The notes: generated by a model not told the origin, from the sequence alone. A stretch of DNA of 64,000 nt from Mesorhizobium prunaredense (GCF_900156895.1 NZ_FTPD01000023.1:254892-318891), one strand, 5' to 3'. Shown: positions 17,207 through 26,663, counted from the first letter of the stretch. Program-made: numbers and translations.

Positions 17207-18010
17207 ATGATTTCATCGCTTTACGTTGCCGAACGGGGCGCCGGCCCGAAGACGGTTGTCTTTCTGCATGGCTTCGGCGGTTGCCACGGCGACTGGCACG
17301 AGGTGATTTCGACACTGACACCTGGTTCACGGACGCTGGCCTATGATCTTCCGGGCCATGGGCTGTCCCTCGATTTCCCGGGTGGCGGCCCGGCCAGGAC
17401 AGCTGCCCGGGCTGTTCTTGCAGACCTCGCCGCACGCAGAATCAGGAGGGTGCATCTCGTCGGCCATTCGATGGGCGGGGCGGCGGCTGTGCTGATGGCA
17501 CTGGCCGAACCCGCAAGGATAGCCTCGCTGACGCTTCTGGCGCCGGGCGGGTTTGGCACTGAGATCAATGGCCCGCTGTTGCGCCGTTACGCCGCAGCAG
17601 CCAGCAAAAGTAAAATTCGCGCCTGCCTCGCCGCCATGTCCGGACCGCAAAGCCCGCCCTCGGAGCGCATCGTGGATGTGCTTGGCGAAATGCGTGCGCG
17701 TCCCGGCCAGTTGCACAAACTTGTCAAGATCGCGGCCGCCATGACCAGGGACGATCGGCAGGGCGTCATCCCGCGCGAACGGCTCGAAACGCTGGATATG
17801 CCGGTGATGGTGGTTTGGGGGACAGAAGACACGGTGCTGCCCTTCAGCCAGGCCGATGGTCTGCCGGCGCATTTCCACCTGCACCAAGTGTCGGAGGCCG
17901 GCCATATGCTGGTCGAGGAAGCGCCCGGCCTGATCGCCGAGATCGTCCGCCACAACATGAAACGCCGCAGCAGGCCGCTTCGTCCAAACTCCGCTCCCGC
18001 AACGGGCTGA
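17207..18010 (+). CDS. Alpha/beta hydrolase
   Basis: The 267-residue protein has the alpha/beta hydrolase fold: oxyanion region VVFLHGFGG (about residues 17-25), nucleophile elbow VGHSMGG near residue 87, an Asp in VVWGTEDTVLP near residue 204 and His in SEAGHMLVEE near residue 227. The last ~20 residues are basic and low in complexity. The substrate is unknown. Confidence 0.87.
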   Translation: MISSLYVAERGAGPKTVVFLHGFGGCHGDWHEVISTLTPGSRTLAYDLPGHGLSLDFPGGGPARTAARAVLADLAARRIRRVHLVGHSMGGAAAVLMALAEPARIASLTLLAPGGFGTEINGPLLRRYAAAASKSKIRACLAAMSGPQSPPSERIVDVLGEMRARPGQLHKLVKIAAAMTRDDRQGVIPRERLETLDMPVMVVWGTEDTVLPFSQADGLPAHFHLHQVSEAGHMLVEEAPGLIAEIVRHNMKRRSRPLRPNSAPATG

Positions 18011-18134
18011 TCCCTGCCAAAGCGCGGCTTCGGGCCGAATTTTGCAAGCCGCCTATCGATCTCGCAAGTGCATTTTGCTGCATTTTGCCAACGACTGTGT
18101 TAATTCGGTGTTAACCAAACGCGAGGCAACGCCG

Positions 18135-18758
18135 ATGAAGGATGCAGCCGAGAACATAAGCCAGGCCGATCAGTCGCGAAAATTGTCCGACGCCATCCGC
18201 GACGTGAAAAACGCCTTCGCCGACCGCGACGACGTCGTGGTCGACATGCGCGAAGCGCATCGCATGCGGCTCGAGTTGCTTGCCGCCGAACTCGAGCCGA
18301 TCTTCGCAGACGTGCCAGCCGACATGGACAATTTCGACTTCGCCGTCTCGTCCGGGCTGCAGCCGCGCCTCTGGATCGACGCCGTCAGCCATGTCGCCAT
18401 GGGGCGCGACCGCCGCACCTATCGCTTCCTCAAGGACACGCGCATCGGCCGCGTGGTGCTCGCCGAATCGACCGAGATGAAACCGGTTGCCGATCAGGTG
18501 ACGCGCTACGTCGCGGAGCGCGTCGTCGAACGCCAGAGAATGCTGGAAGGAGGCGTCGAGCAGGCTGTCGCCGGCCTGAAACGTGCCTTGGTCCCGGAAG
18601 CCGAGCCGCCGCTGCGATCCGTCACGCGCCGCAAGCGTTGGTCAACCTTTCTCTCCGGTCTTGGCCTGATCGCCGCCGGCGCCCTGGTCGGGCTGGCTGT
18701 ATCGATCGTGTTGTTCTGGGACCGCCTCGTTGCGATGGGACTGAGTTTTGGACCATGA
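18135..18758 (+). CDS. Conserved membrane-anchored hypothetical protein
   Basis: The 207-residue protein is soluble over its first ~165 residues, with a helix-rich acidic start and the sequence WIDAVSHVAMGRDRRTYRFLKDTR near residues 80-103. One C-terminal membrane helix (about residues 175-197, LSGLGLIAAGALVGLAVSIV) anchors it. I recall similar proteins only as hypotheticals in Rhizobiales. The ATG at 18135 is the first plausible start after the intergenic region. Confidence 0.7.
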   Translation: MKDAAENISQADQSRKLSDAIRDVKNAFADRDDVVVDMREAHRMRLELLAAELEPIFADVPADMDNFDFAVSSGLQPRLWIDAVSHVAMGRDRRTYRFLKDTRIGRVVLAESTEMKPVADQVTRYVAERVVERQRMLEGGVEQAVAGLKRALVPEAEPPLRSVTRRKRWSTFLSGLGLIAAGALVGLAVSIVLFWDRLVAMGLSFGP

Positions 18759-18819
18759 TCCTGAAAAGTGGAAACCGGTTTTCGGAAAAGATCATGGTCA
18801 AACAAAAAGATAGAGCCCC

Positions 18820-18850
18820 ATCCCGATTCTATCGGGATGGAACAGGCTCT
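18820..18850. terminator. Dispersed hairpin at a convergent gene junction (copy 1)
   Basis: The stem CCATCCCGAT / ATCGGGATGG with a TCT loop sits between two convergent genes and has an outer GAGCC...GGCTC pairing. The 31-nt core recurs with one mismatch at 33975-34005, also between convergent genes. It probably serves as a bidirectional terminator. The preceding GGAAACCGGTTTTCGG segment (18770-18785) belongs to the same mesorhizobial repeat type. Confidence 0.65.
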
Positions 18851-19763
18851 AGGCCATAGCGTCCGCGCCAAGCTCCAGAACCTCCAGATCGACAGGCGGG
18901 ATGGCCGGCCCGGTCAGGCCACGTCGCGTCAGCCTGAGCCGCCAGTTGCCTATTTCACCATCGATCTCCAGCAGATTATATTGCGCGGCTGGACGCCTGC
19001 CGCCTGGCGCCTGCCCCGCGGCAGCGACGCCGACCACTGGAATTTTGGCGCCGCGCCCATTGATGGAGAACAGCGTCGGCTCGTGCGAATGGCCGTGCAG
19101 CACAAGCTCGGCCCCGTGCCGCTGAACGACTTTTTGGAAGCGGGCAATGCCGAACAGCCGCTTGGGCTGCGAAACAGCGCCACGCACTGGCGGATGGTGG
19201 ATCATGATCACCCGGAACAGCCCGCGTTTGGCCGTGGCATCGAGCACGTCGCGCAGCCTTTCCGCCTGGTCTTCCAGAAAAAAGCCGTTGGCCATGAACG
19301 GAGCCGTGGCCCGCGCCGTCGTCACACCGATCAGCGCGACGTTGCCACGCACGCGCAGATAGGGAAAGGCTTCGCGGTCGACCGGCGTACTGACGCCGTC
19401 GCCGGTCATCCACGCCGTCCACGACCGGCAGGACTTGTCGAAAGCGCCAGGCACATAGGCGTCGTGGTTTCCCGGAACGACCGACACATCATCGGGAGAG
19501 CCCAGCGTCTCTAGCCAGTGCTTGCCCATCTCGATCTCGCCGTCGAGCGCCAGATTGACCAGATCGCCGGTGACGGCAAGGTGATCGGGTGCGCTCGCCT
19601 TGATATCGGCGACGATCGTGTCGATGACCGCGTCGCGCATGTGGCGGCGGCGATTGCGCTGCCAGTTGACGTAACCGACCACCCGCTTGGAGGCGAGATC
19701 GCGATAGGTTACACCGGGAAGCGGTCCCAGATGGATATCGGAAATATGCGCGAGCCTGAACAT
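18849..19763 (-). CDS. Calcineurin-like metallophosphoesterase
   Basis: The 304-residue protein shows all metal-site motifs of the family: AHISDIHLG (residues 5-13), TGDLVN near 60, PGNHD near 98, IMIHHPP near 181 and LHGHSHEP near 222. It would hydrolyse a phosphoester with two divalent metals; the substrate (cyclic nucleotide or other phosphodiester) is not determined. The start at 19763 follows a GGAGGG Shine-Dalgarno. It is divergent from the Nudix gene. Confidence 0.88.
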   Translation of the reverse strand: MFRLAHISDIHLGPLPGVTYRDLASKRVVGYVNWQRNRRRHMRDAVIDTIVADIKASAPDHLAVTGDLVNLALDGEIEMGKHWLETLGSPDDVSVVPGNHDAYVPGAFDKSCRSWTAWMTGDGVSTPVDREAFPYLRVRGNVALIGVTTARATAPFMANGFFLEDQAERLRDVLDATAKRGLFRVIMIHHPPVRGAVSQPKRLFGIARFQKVVQRHGAELVLHGHSHEPTLFSINGRGAKIPVVGVAAAGQAPGGRRPAAQYNLLEIDGEIGNWRLRLTRRGLTGPAIPPVDLEVLELGADAMA

Positions 19764-19819
19764 CCCTCCTTCATAAGCGACGCGCGCGCTGCTTTCCACC
19801 CACGGTTTCGTGGGTGACG

Positions 19820-20317
19820 ATGCGGCCCGATCCGGATCAAGCTTTCCGCCAGACCGGCTGGCCGGGTCTCAGGGCAAGGCTGTTTCATCTGTATTTCGTG
19901 CTGCGGCGGCCGATGACGCTCGGGGTGCGTGGCTTGATCCACGATCGCACGTCCAATTCCGTCTTCCTCATTCGCCACACCTATGTACCGGGCTGGCAGC
20001 TTCCCGGCGGTGGCGTCGAACTGGGCGAGACGATGATCGAGGCGTTGGCGCGCGAGCTCTGCGAGGAGGGCAATATTGCGTTGACCGCGCCACCGGTGCT
20101 GAAATCGATGCATTTCAACCGTCGGGCCAGCCGCCGCGACCATGTCGGCCTCTATTTGGTCGAGCAGTTCAACCAGACGGCGCCGAAGCTGCCGGACCGC
20201 GAGATCGCCGCAGCCGGTTTCTTTCCGCTCGACCGCCTGCCGGAAGGAACCACGCCGGGCACGTTGCGGCGGATTGCCGAGATTTTTAGCGGCGCCGCGG
20301 CATCGCCCTACTGGTAG
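19820..20317 (+). CDS. Nudix hydrolase
   Basis: The ~165-residue protein holds a Nudix box, GGGVELGETMIEALARELCEE (about residues 62-82), which binds Mg and hydrolyses nucleoside diphosphate-linked compounds. The box is near canonical GX5EX7REUXEEXGU, except that the final part reads CEEGNI. The fold is otherwise complete. An in-frame GTG at 19814 is an alternative start. It converges with the glutathionyl-hydroquinone reductase gene, leaving 1 nt between stops. Confidence 0.87.
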   Translation: MRPDPDQAFRQTGWPGLRARLFHLYFVLRRPMTLGVRGLIHDRTSNSVFLIRHTYVPGWQLPGGGVELGETMIEALARELCEEGNIALTAPPVLKSMHFNRRASRRDHVGLYLVEQFNQTAPKLPDREIAAAGFFPLDRLPEGTTPGTLRRIAEIFSGAAASPYW

Positions 20318-20318
20318 A

Positions 20319-21308
20319 TCACGCTGCCTTCCTGAACCGCGCCCGATCATGCGACGCCGCATAGTCCAGTTCCGGCCCGACCGGCACGATGTGCGTCGGG
20401 TTGATCGCTTCGTGGCTGCCGTAATAGTGCGCCTTGATGTGGTGCAGGCTCACCGTGCCGGCGACGCCCGGGACCTGATAGAGGTCGCGCAGATAGTTCG
20501 ACAGGTTTGGATAGTCGGCGATGCGGCGCAGGTTGCACTTGAAATGGCCGACATAGACCGGGTCGAAGCGGACCAGCGTGGTGAACAGCCGCCAATCGGC
20601 CTCGGTGATGCGGCCACCAACGAGATAACGCTGGCGAGATAGGCGATCCTCGAGTTGATCGAGCGCCGAGAACAGTTCGCCGAACGCTTTCTCATAGGCC
20701 GCTTGCGTGGTGGCGAAGCCGGCGCGATAGACGCCGTTGTTGACTGAGGGATAGACCAGAGCGTTGACCGCGTCGATTTCGCCGCGCAGTGCTTTCGGAT
20801 AGAAATCGAGGCTGGCATCGCCCCATTCGTCGAAGGCTGAATTGAGCATCCGAATGATCTCGGAGGACTCGTTGCAGACGATTGTCTGTTCTCGCCTGTC
20901 CCACAGAACCGGCACCGTCACGCGGCCGGAATAGGCGGGATCGGCCTTGGTGTAGATCTGATGCAGGAAGTCGAGGCCGTAGAGCGTGTCGCCGGTGGCG
21001 CCGTCCTCGGCCAGGAAGGTCCAGCCGTTGGCGCCCATGAAATGATGGACGACCGAAACGGAAATCACGTCCTCGAGCTTTTTCAGTGCCCGAAAGATCA
21101 GCGTCCGGTGCGCCCAGGGACAGGCAAGCGAGACATAGAGATGGTAGCGGCCCGGCTCGGCCTTGAAGCCGCGCGTGCGGCCTTCGGCCGGCGTACCGTC
21201 AACCGTGACCCAGTCGCGCCATTGCGACTGCGCCCGCACGAATTCGCCGTCGCTCGCCTTGGTGTCGTAGCCGCTGTCCTGCCATTTGCCGCCGACCAGC
21301 AATCCCAT
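20319..21308 (-). CDS. Glutathionyl-hydroquinone reductase (YqjG/ECM4-type glutathione transferase)
   Basis: The 329-residue protein is a xi-class glutathione transferase. It has the catalytic Cys63 in SLACPWAHRTL and the long family insert WTFLAEDGATGDTLYG..LHQIY, plus NESSEIIRML for glutathione binding. The C-terminal helical domain ends IKAHYYGSHEAINPTHIVPVGP, a highly conserved YqjG feature. It reduces glutathionyl-hydroquinones to hydroquinones, releasing oxidised glutathione. About 300 nt of intergenic DNA separate it from the divergent GNAT gene; I see no further gene there. Confidence 0.93.
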   Translation of the reverse strand: MGLLVGGKWQDSGYDTKASDGEFVRAQSQWRDWVTVDGTPAEGRTRGFKAEPGRYHLYVSLACPWAHRTLIFRALKKLEDVISVSVVHHFMGANGWTFLAEDGATGDTLYGLDFLHQIYTKADPAYSGRVTVPVLWDRREQTIVCNESSEIIRMLNSAFDEWGDASLDFYPKALRGEIDAVNALVYPSVNNGVYRAGFATTQAAYEKAFGELFSALDQLEDRLSRQRYLVGGRITEADWRLFTTLVRFDPVYVGHFKCNLRRIADYPNLSNYLRDLYQVPGVAGTVSLHHIKAHYYGSHEAINPTHIVPVGPELDYAASHDRARFRKAA

Positions 21309-21606
21309 GTGATGTCCTTTCCTCTTCGTAGGGATGTAGGCACAAACCGACGATGCGGAAATCGCCAGGCGTTGAACAGTTCGTCAATCGCCAAGGCGGC
21401 AAACGAATGGCGGCAACCGAAGGGCGGCAAGCAATACGGCCGATTGCAGTGGCTGAAGATTGGTGCTAGCGGAAAATCCGCATGTTTGACTTTGCTTTGA
21501 TCCGGTTTGACCGACGACGAAAGGACGCCCGCGCTTGATGAAGCGCTGACTGGCGAACGCTGCCGTTTGCAGCAAACCTTTCCCCGTCTACCGGAACGCA
21601 AAGACC

Positions 21607-22143
21607 ATGAGCCTTGCCGACGTGAAATACCTGCCGGAAACGCCGGCGCATGACCCTGAAATCGAAGCCATCAACGACGAAGCCTTCGGGCCGGGCCGTT
21701 TCGTGCTGGGCGCCTACAAGATCCGTGAGGGCGGCCCGCATGAACGCGCTCTGTCCTTCGTGGCCGTCGATGGCGATATCGTTGTCGCCTCTGTGCGCAT
21801 GACGCGCATCGCGGCCGGCGCCGGCCGCGCGCTGATGCTCGGACCGCTTGCCGTGCGGCCGGCCTACAAGAATCTCGGCATTGGCCGCCGGCTGGTGGCG
21901 ATCGCGCTGGAGGCCGCCGCCAAGGCCGGCATGCCGGCCGTGATGCTTGTCGGCGACGAGCCCTATTACGGCCCGCTCGGCTTCAAGAGAATCCCGCGTG
22001 GGCAAATCTCCATGCCGCGCCCGGTCGATCCTGACCGGCTTTTGTCGCATGAGTTCGTGCCGGGCGCGATGGCACGGCTGGTGGGGGAGGTTTGCCACGC
22101 CGATCAGGCAAGAATTGCCGCGCAAATCGCCGCGATGGCGTGA
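21607..22143 (+). CDS. GNAT family N-acetyltransferase
   Basis: The 178-residue protein has GNAT motifs: LGPLAVRPAYKNLGIGRRLVAIALEAA (about residues 79-105, with the acetyl-CoA pyrophosphate loop) and VGDEPYYGPLGFKRIP (about residues 117-132). It resembles YhbS-type acetyltransferases. Acceptor unknown. Confidence 0.87.
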   Translation: MSLADVKYLPETPAHDPEIEAINDEAFGPGRFVLGAYKIREGGPHERALSFVAVDGDIVVASVRMTRIAAGAGRALMLGPLAVRPAYKNLGIGRRLVAIALEAAAKAGMPAVMLVGDEPYYGPLGFKRIPRGQISMPRPVDPDRLLSHEFVPGAMARLVGEVCHADQARIAAQIAAMA

Positions 22144-22216
22144 CCATCCGGGTGCGGTTGCGCCATCCTGTCGGGCTTCGTAGCATGTGGCCGGCAGCAG
22201 GATGGAGGACGGCGAC

Positions 22217-22978
22217 ATGAACCCGAACGGCCAGATTGCGATCGTCACCGGCGGCGGCTCCGGCCTCGGCGAGGCGACGGCACGTGCACTGGCCGCAAAG
22301 GGCGCCGGCGTTGCCATCCTCGACCTCGGCATCGAGCGTGCGGCGAAGATTGCGGCCGATATCGGCGGCATCGCCATCCAATGCGACGTAAGCAGCGCCG
22401 ACGGCGGTGCTGCTTCAGTGGCGGAAGTGGTAAAAAAGTTCGGCGAACCCCGTATTCTGGTCAATTGCGCCGGCATCGCCATCGGCGTGAAGACGATCGG
22501 CAAGGACGGTCCGCACCCGCTCGACCAGTACCGCAAGGTGATCGAGGTCAATTTGATCGGCACCTTCAACATGATCCGCCTCGTCGCCGACCGGGCCGCG
22601 AAGCTTGAGCCGCTGGACGGCGGCGAGCGCGGCGTCATCGTCAACACGGCATCGGTCGCCGCCTATGACGGTCAAATCGGCCAGGCGGCCTACTCGGCCT
22701 CCAAAGGCGGCGTCGTCGGCATGACGTTGCCGGTGGCGCGCGACCTTGCCCGGTCGGGCATTCGCGTCTGCACCATCGCGCCTGGCATCTTCAAGACGCC
22801 GATGATGGCCGGTATGCCGCAAGAGGTGCAGGATTCGCTGGGCGCCGCGGTGCCCTTCCCGTCCCGTCTCGGCGAGCCTTCCGAATATGCAGCCCTTGTG
22901 CTGCACGTCATCGAAAACCAGATGCTCAACGGCGAGACCATCCGCCTCGATGGCGCCATCCGCATGGCGCCGAAGTAG
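22217..22978 (+). CDS. SDR, 3-hydroxyacyl-CoA dehydrogenase type II-like
   Basis: The 253-residue SDR has TGGGSGLGEATA (residues 11-22), NCAGIAI near 90, a catalytic Ser in NTASVAAYDGQ near 142 and YSASKGG near 155. FPSRLGEPSEYAALV and the C-terminal GETIRLDGAIRMAPK tail are characteristic of the HSD17B10/type II 3-hydroxyacyl-CoA dehydrogenase subgroup. The ATG at 22217 is preceded by GGAGGAC. It lies 6 nt upstream of a CoA-transferase-family gene, so the pair likely forms a branched-chain or steroid-like acyl-CoA degradation operon. Confidence 0.88.
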   Translation: MNPNGQIAIVTGGGSGLGEATARALAAKGAGVAILDLGIERAAKIAADIGGIAIQCDVSSADGGAASVAEVVKKFGEPRILVNCAGIAIGVKTIGKDGPHPLDQYRKVIEVNLIGTFNMIRLVADRAAKLEPLDGGERGVIVNTASVAAYDGQIGQAAYSASKGGVVGMTLPVARDLARSGIRVCTIAPGIFKTPMMAGMPQEVQDSLGAAVPFPSRLGEPSEYAALVLHVIENQMLNGETIRLDGAIRMAPK

Positions 22979-22984
22979 CCGTCC

Positions 22985-24157
22985 ATGAGTGCCGAAGTCG
23001 CCCTTCAGGCGAAGACCGGCCCGCTCGCCGGCCTGACGGTGATCGAGATGGCCGGGCTTGGACCGGTGCCGCTGGCCGGCCTGATGCTGTCGGAGATGGG
23101 CGCCGAGGTGCTGCGCATCGAGCGGGCTGGGTGGAGCCAGCCGTTTCTGGCGCTACCGGACGAATACGACATCGACTGTCACGGCCGCTCCATCCTGCGG
23201 ATTGACCTGAAACGCTGGGAAGGCGCCGAACTGGTGATGCGCCTTGCCGAAAAGGCCGACATGCTGGTCGAAGGGTTTCGTCCCGATGTCATGGAGCGGC
23301 TTGGTCTCGGGCCCGATGCGGTACTGGCGCGCAATCCGGCCCTGATCTACGGCCGCATGACGGGGTTCGGCCAGGACGGTCCGCTATCGGGACGTGCCGG
23401 CCACGACATCACCTACCTCGCCTATTCGGGTGTGCTGCATGGCATCGGCCAGCAAGGAGGCCGGCCAGTCCCACCGCTCAACCTTGTCGCCGACTACGGC
23501 GGCGGCGCCATGATGCTGGTCGCCGGCGCACTGGCCGCCCTGTTTGAGCGCTCGCGCTCCGGCAAGGGTCAGGTGATCGACGCCGCGATGACCGAGGGCG
23601 CTTCAATGCTGGCGACACCTGTGCACGCCCTGATGGCGGCGGGCCTGTGGAGTGACACGCGTGGCGCGAACCTGCTCGATTCCGGCGCGCCCTTTTACGA
23701 CACCTATGAGACCGCGGACGCACGGCACGTCGCCGTCGGCTGCCTTGAGCCCCGGTTCTTCGCCGAATTCGCAAGACTGCTGCCGCTCGACCAAATTTTT
23801 GTACGCGGCCAATACGACAGGAATTTGTGGCCGCAGATGCGGGCCGCCATTGTCGATCGGGTCGGGCAGAAGTCACGGGACGACTGGGACCGTCTCTTTG
23901 CTGCAACCGATGCTTGCGTCGCACCGGTCTTGTCGCTGCGGGAAGCCAGGGATCATCCGCACAATCGCGCTCGCAACGCCTTCTTGAAGTCGGGTGCGCT
24001 TGAGCGCCCTGCCCCAGCGCCGCGCTTTTCGCGCTCCCGGCCCACGCTTGCCGCCATGCCGGCCGATCACGATTGTCAGGCGGTGACGGTGCTGGCACGC
24101 TTCGGCCTTTCGGAAAGCGAGACTGAGGCCCTTGTCAAATCCGGTGTGATAGGTTGA
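22985..24157 (+). CDS. CaiB/BaiF family CoA-transferase (alpha-methylacyl-CoA racemase-like)
   Basis: The 390-residue protein begins LAGLTVIEMAGLGPVPLAGLMLSEMGAEVLRIER, a family III CoA-transferase start closest to alpha-methylacyl-CoA racemase (MAG.GP..FA..LL...GA.V). GRMTGFGQDGPLSGRAGHDI near residue 119 includes the active-site region and the His/Asp pair used by AMACR. Its partner SDR is 6 nt upstream; together they fit racemisation and oxidation of 2-methyl-branched acyl-CoAs. The next gene begins 32 nt later. Confidence 0.88.
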   Translation: MSAEVALQAKTGPLAGLTVIEMAGLGPVPLAGLMLSEMGAEVLRIERAGWSQPFLALPDEYDIDCHGRSILRIDLKRWEGAELVMRLAEKADMLVEGFRPDVMERLGLGPDAVLARNPALIYGRMTGFGQDGPLSGRAGHDITYLAYSGVLHGIGQQGGRPVPPLNLVADYGGGAMMLVAGALAALFERSRSGKGQVIDAAMTEGASMLATPVHALMAAGLWSDTRGANLLDSGAPFYDTYETADARHVAVGCLEPRFFAEFARLLPLDQIFVRGQYDRNLWPQMRAAIVDRVGQKSRDDWDRLFAATDACVAPVLSLREARDHPHNRARNAFLKSGALERPAPAPRFSRSRPTLAAMPADHDCQAVTVLARFGLSESETEALVKSGVIG

Positions 24158-24189
24158 TAACTGGAGAGCAAAGATCAGCTTAAGACGGT

Positions 24190-24957
24190 GTGGATTTGAA
24201 CGATCGAAAGAAGGACGTGATCCGCGAGACCGACGCCGAAGCGATCAGGCTGGCGAAGACGCTGATCCGCAGTGCCCGTTTCGGCGCGCTGGCGGTGATC
24301 GAGCCCGGGACCGGTTCGCCGCTGGCCAGCAGGGTTGGTGTCGCCACCGATATCGACGGCACGCCGCTGATCCTTGTATCGATGCTGTCCGCCCATACCG
24401 GCGCGATCCTTGCCGACCCGCGCTGTTCGCTGCTTGTCGGCGAGCCCGGCAAGGGCGACCCGCTGGCGCACCCGCGGCTGACGCTCGCTTGTCGGGCGGC
24501 ACGGCTTGAGCGTGGATCCAACGAGCACGCCCACGCCGAACGGCGCTATCTCAACCGCAACCCCAAGGCGAAGCTCTATGCCGGTCTCGGCGACTTCTCG
24601 ATCTTCCGCCTCGAGCTGGAGCGCGCCAGTCTCAACGGCGGCTTTGGCAAGGCCTACCTGCTCGAACGCGCCGATCTGGTCACGACCGCGCCGATCGTCG
24701 AAGAGCTTGCCGCTGGCGAACAATCCGCCCTCGACCATATGAATGCCGACCATAGCGACGCAATTGCCGTCTACGCGCGCCACTTCGCCAAGGCGGCGGG
24801 CGACGGCTGGGTCGTCACCGGCTTTGACGCCGACGGCATGGACCTGGCATTGGGCGACGATGTCTGCCGGGTGTTCTTTCCCGAGCGATTGAGGACGGCG
24901 CGCGAGCTCAGACATGTTCTGGTCGACATGGCAAAAACCGGCCGAGTGGCGGATTAA
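24190..24957 (+). CDS. HugZ-like pyridoxamine 5'-phosphate oxidase-fold protein with DUF2470
   Basis: The 255-residue protein has an N-terminal split beta-barrel of the PNPO-like flavin/heme-binding fold and a C-terminal DUF2470 domain (SALDHMNADHSDAIAVYARHFA near residue 180, with two His and Asp). The combination is typical of HugZ/HutZ heme-utilisation proteins and related plant proteins. It starts with GTG at 24190. No heme uptake genes are seen nearby, so heme degradation is possible but unproven. Confidence 0.83.
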   Translation: MDLNDRKKDVIRETDAEAIRLAKTLIRSARFGALAVIEPGTGSPLASRVGVATDIDGTPLILVSMLSAHTGAILADPRCSLLVGEPGKGDPLAHPRLTLACRAARLERGSNEHAHAERRYLNRNPKAKLYAGLGDFSIFRLELERASLNGGFGKAYLLERADLVTTAPIVEELAAGEQSALDHMNADHSDAIAVYARHFAKAAGDGWVVTGFDADGMDLALGDDVCRVFFPERLRTARELRHVLVDMAKTGRVAD

Positions 24958-25130
24958 ACACAGTCCGACAGTTAATCGCGTCGGGTCGAAAGCAAGTCTT
25001 GAGGTTTGAGCGAGATGTTCTACGCTTTCCCGGTGACGTTGAATCGCCAGCGCACATTCGCAAGTGAGCCTATGGAATCAGACGCTATTGCCCCCATAGC
25101 GCCGGAGGAGCAGGAAGGTATGGGGGATCG

Positions 25131-25469
25131 ATGGTCTCGAAAAAGCTAATCGCCAATGCCGAAGCAGCGGCTTCGTTTCTAACGCTGATGGGCAACGAGA
25201 AACGACTGTTGATCATGATCTACCTGGCCGACGGTGAAATGTCGGTCGGCGCTATCGCCGAAAAGGTTCTGCTCAGCCAATCCGCCCTGTCACAGCATCT
25301 AGCCAAACTGCGGGCGCTCGATCTCGTCGAGACCCGGCGCGACCGGCAGATGATTTACTATTCCTGTAAATCCGATGCCGTGCGCGAACTTCTCAGCACG
25401 CTTGACGGGATTCTCGGCGAGGGTGAGCTATCGCAGATGGCTTACCGCCCGCGCCGCTCCGGGACTTGA
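25131..25469 (+). CDS. ArsR-family transcriptional regulator, NolR-like
   Basis: This 112-residue winged-helix regulator contains LMGNEKRLLIMIYLADGEMSVGAIAEKVLLSQSALSQHLAKLRALDLVETRRDRQMIYY, matching rhizobial NolR (recalled, not searched), including the SQSALSQHLxKLR recognition helix. There are no cysteine metal-binding motifs of ArsR/SmtB. NolR in Sinorhizobium represses nodulation genes and responds to redox or heat cues; assigning the same role here is inference. A GGGGGATCG element precedes the ATG closely. Confidence 0.8.
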   Translation: MVSKKLIANAEAAASFLTLMGNEKRLLIMIYLADGEMSVGAIAEKVLLSQSALSQHLAKLRALDLVETRRDRQMIYYSCKSDAVRELLSTLDGILGEGELSQMAYRPRRSGT

Positions 25470-25475
25470 CCGGCC

Positions 25476-25751
25476 AATGCATGTCGCTCAAAGCCGGCAA
25501 CATGCATAAAATAAGAACTGGTCCGAGCGCCCCTTGCCTCGCTGACGACCCTAATGCATGTCGCGCAAAAGCATGCCCTCGGGCCTGACCCCGTTAGCGC
25601 GTATGGAGCCTGACCCGAGGGTGTGCAGCGGTTTTGCGATAACGACATGCATAAAACAACAACCTAAAGCACGTCGCGAGAGGTCGGTTGAGGTCGGTCG
25701 AACGCCACGCGCTTTAGAGCGACTTGCGTCCACTTGGACGCAGAAGGTACG
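25476..25751. repeat. Cluster of dispersed intergenic repeats
   Basis: The 360-nt gap between the ArsR gene and the methyltransferase holds short repeats rather than a gene. AATGCATGTCGC occurs at 25476-25487 and 25553-25564, CATGCATAAAA at 25501-25511 and 25646-25656, and GAGGTCGGT twice near 25680-25697. The segment 25716-25751 matches 35098-35133 at 30 of 36 positions. It looks like an assembly of repeats scattered in the genome. Confidence 0.6.
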
Positions 25752-25830
25752 CTCTGACACTTTGGATCCACGCGTCGTGCTGTCGCAAAACCCACCACGA
25801 TCGGGCCGATGCGGGTCAGTTGAGGCAAGC

Positions 25831-26634
25831 ATGCGCCGCATTCGTATCGACGACCCGCAAGACCCGCGCGTCGCCGCCTATCTCGACATTCGCGAGCGCG
25901 ATCTTGCCGGGCGGCAGGGTCGTTTCGTTGCCGAAGGCAAGGTGGTGCTCGAAATGCTGCTCGCGGCCAAACGCTTTGCCGCCGAATCGGTGCTGGTGCT
26001 CGAAAACCGGCTGGCAGGCCTCGACGCAACCCTGCGCAAGGCGCCCGCGGACCTTCCGGTCTACGTGGCGGCCAGCGAGGTCATGGACAGGATTGCCGGC
26101 TTTCACATGCATCGCGGCATATTGGCGATCGGCCGCAAGGGCGAGGCGCAGCCTGCAGAGGCCTTGCTGGATACCCTGCCCGCCCGCGCGTTGATCGTCG
26201 TGCTGGTCGGAATCGCCAACCATGACAATATGGGCTCGATCTTTCGCAACGCCGCCGCCTTCGGCGCCGATGCCGTGTTTCTGGACGCGACCTGCTGCGA
26301 TCCTCTGTACCGCAAGGCGATCCGCGTTTCGGTCGGCGCCGCACTGAAAATTCCTTTTGCCTCCTTCACTGAGACCGTCGGCTTTACCGCGGCGCTCGAT
26401 CGGCTGGGCTTCGGCCAATTCGCATTGTCGCCGCGCGGACAAACCGACATCCGCGACGCGAAAAGGACCGAACGGCTGGCACTCTATCTCGGCACTGAAG
26501 GCGAAGGCTTGCCCGAGATGCTGCTCGCCCGCCTGCGGACGGTGCGGATCGATATGACAGAAGGGTTCGACAGCCTGAATGTCGCCGCCGCGTCAGCCAT
26601 CGCCTTACATCATTTCTCGGCAAGCAGGACCTGA
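25831..26634 (+). CDS. TrmH/SpoU-type (SPOUT) RNA 2'-O-methyltransferase
   Basis: The 267-residue protein has an N-terminal substrate-binding domain (GRQGRFVAEGKVVLEMLL near residue 29) and a SPOUT knot. The knot shows motif 1 GIANHDNMGSIFRNAAAFGADAVFLD near residue 131, motif 2 LGTEGEGLP near residue 221 and motif 3 DSLNVAAASAIALHHF near residue 248. It would methylate 2'-OH of rRNA or tRNA using SAM. In-frame codons upstream of 25831 run through the repeat region and are unlikely to be translated. Confidence 0.9.
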   Translation: MRRIRIDDPQDPRVAAYLDIRERDLAGRQGRFVAEGKVVLEMLLAAKRFAAESVLVLENRLAGLDATLRKAPADLPVYVAASEVMDRIAGFHMHRGILAIGRKGEAQPAEALLDTLPARALIVVLVGIANHDNMGSIFRNAAAFGADAVFLDATCCDPLYRKAIRVSVGAALKIPFASFTETVGFTAALDRLGFGQFALSPRGQTDIRDAKRTERLALYLGTEGEGLPEMLLARLRTVRIDMTEGFDSLNVAAASAIALHHFSASRT

Positions 26635-26663
26635 GCCGCAGAAGTCAGCATCACTGCCTGGGC

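Noticed and set aside
25558..25830. N-terminal extension of the SPOUT methyltransferase
   Set aside because: The extension is translated repeat DNA; family length and the ATG at 25831 fit better.
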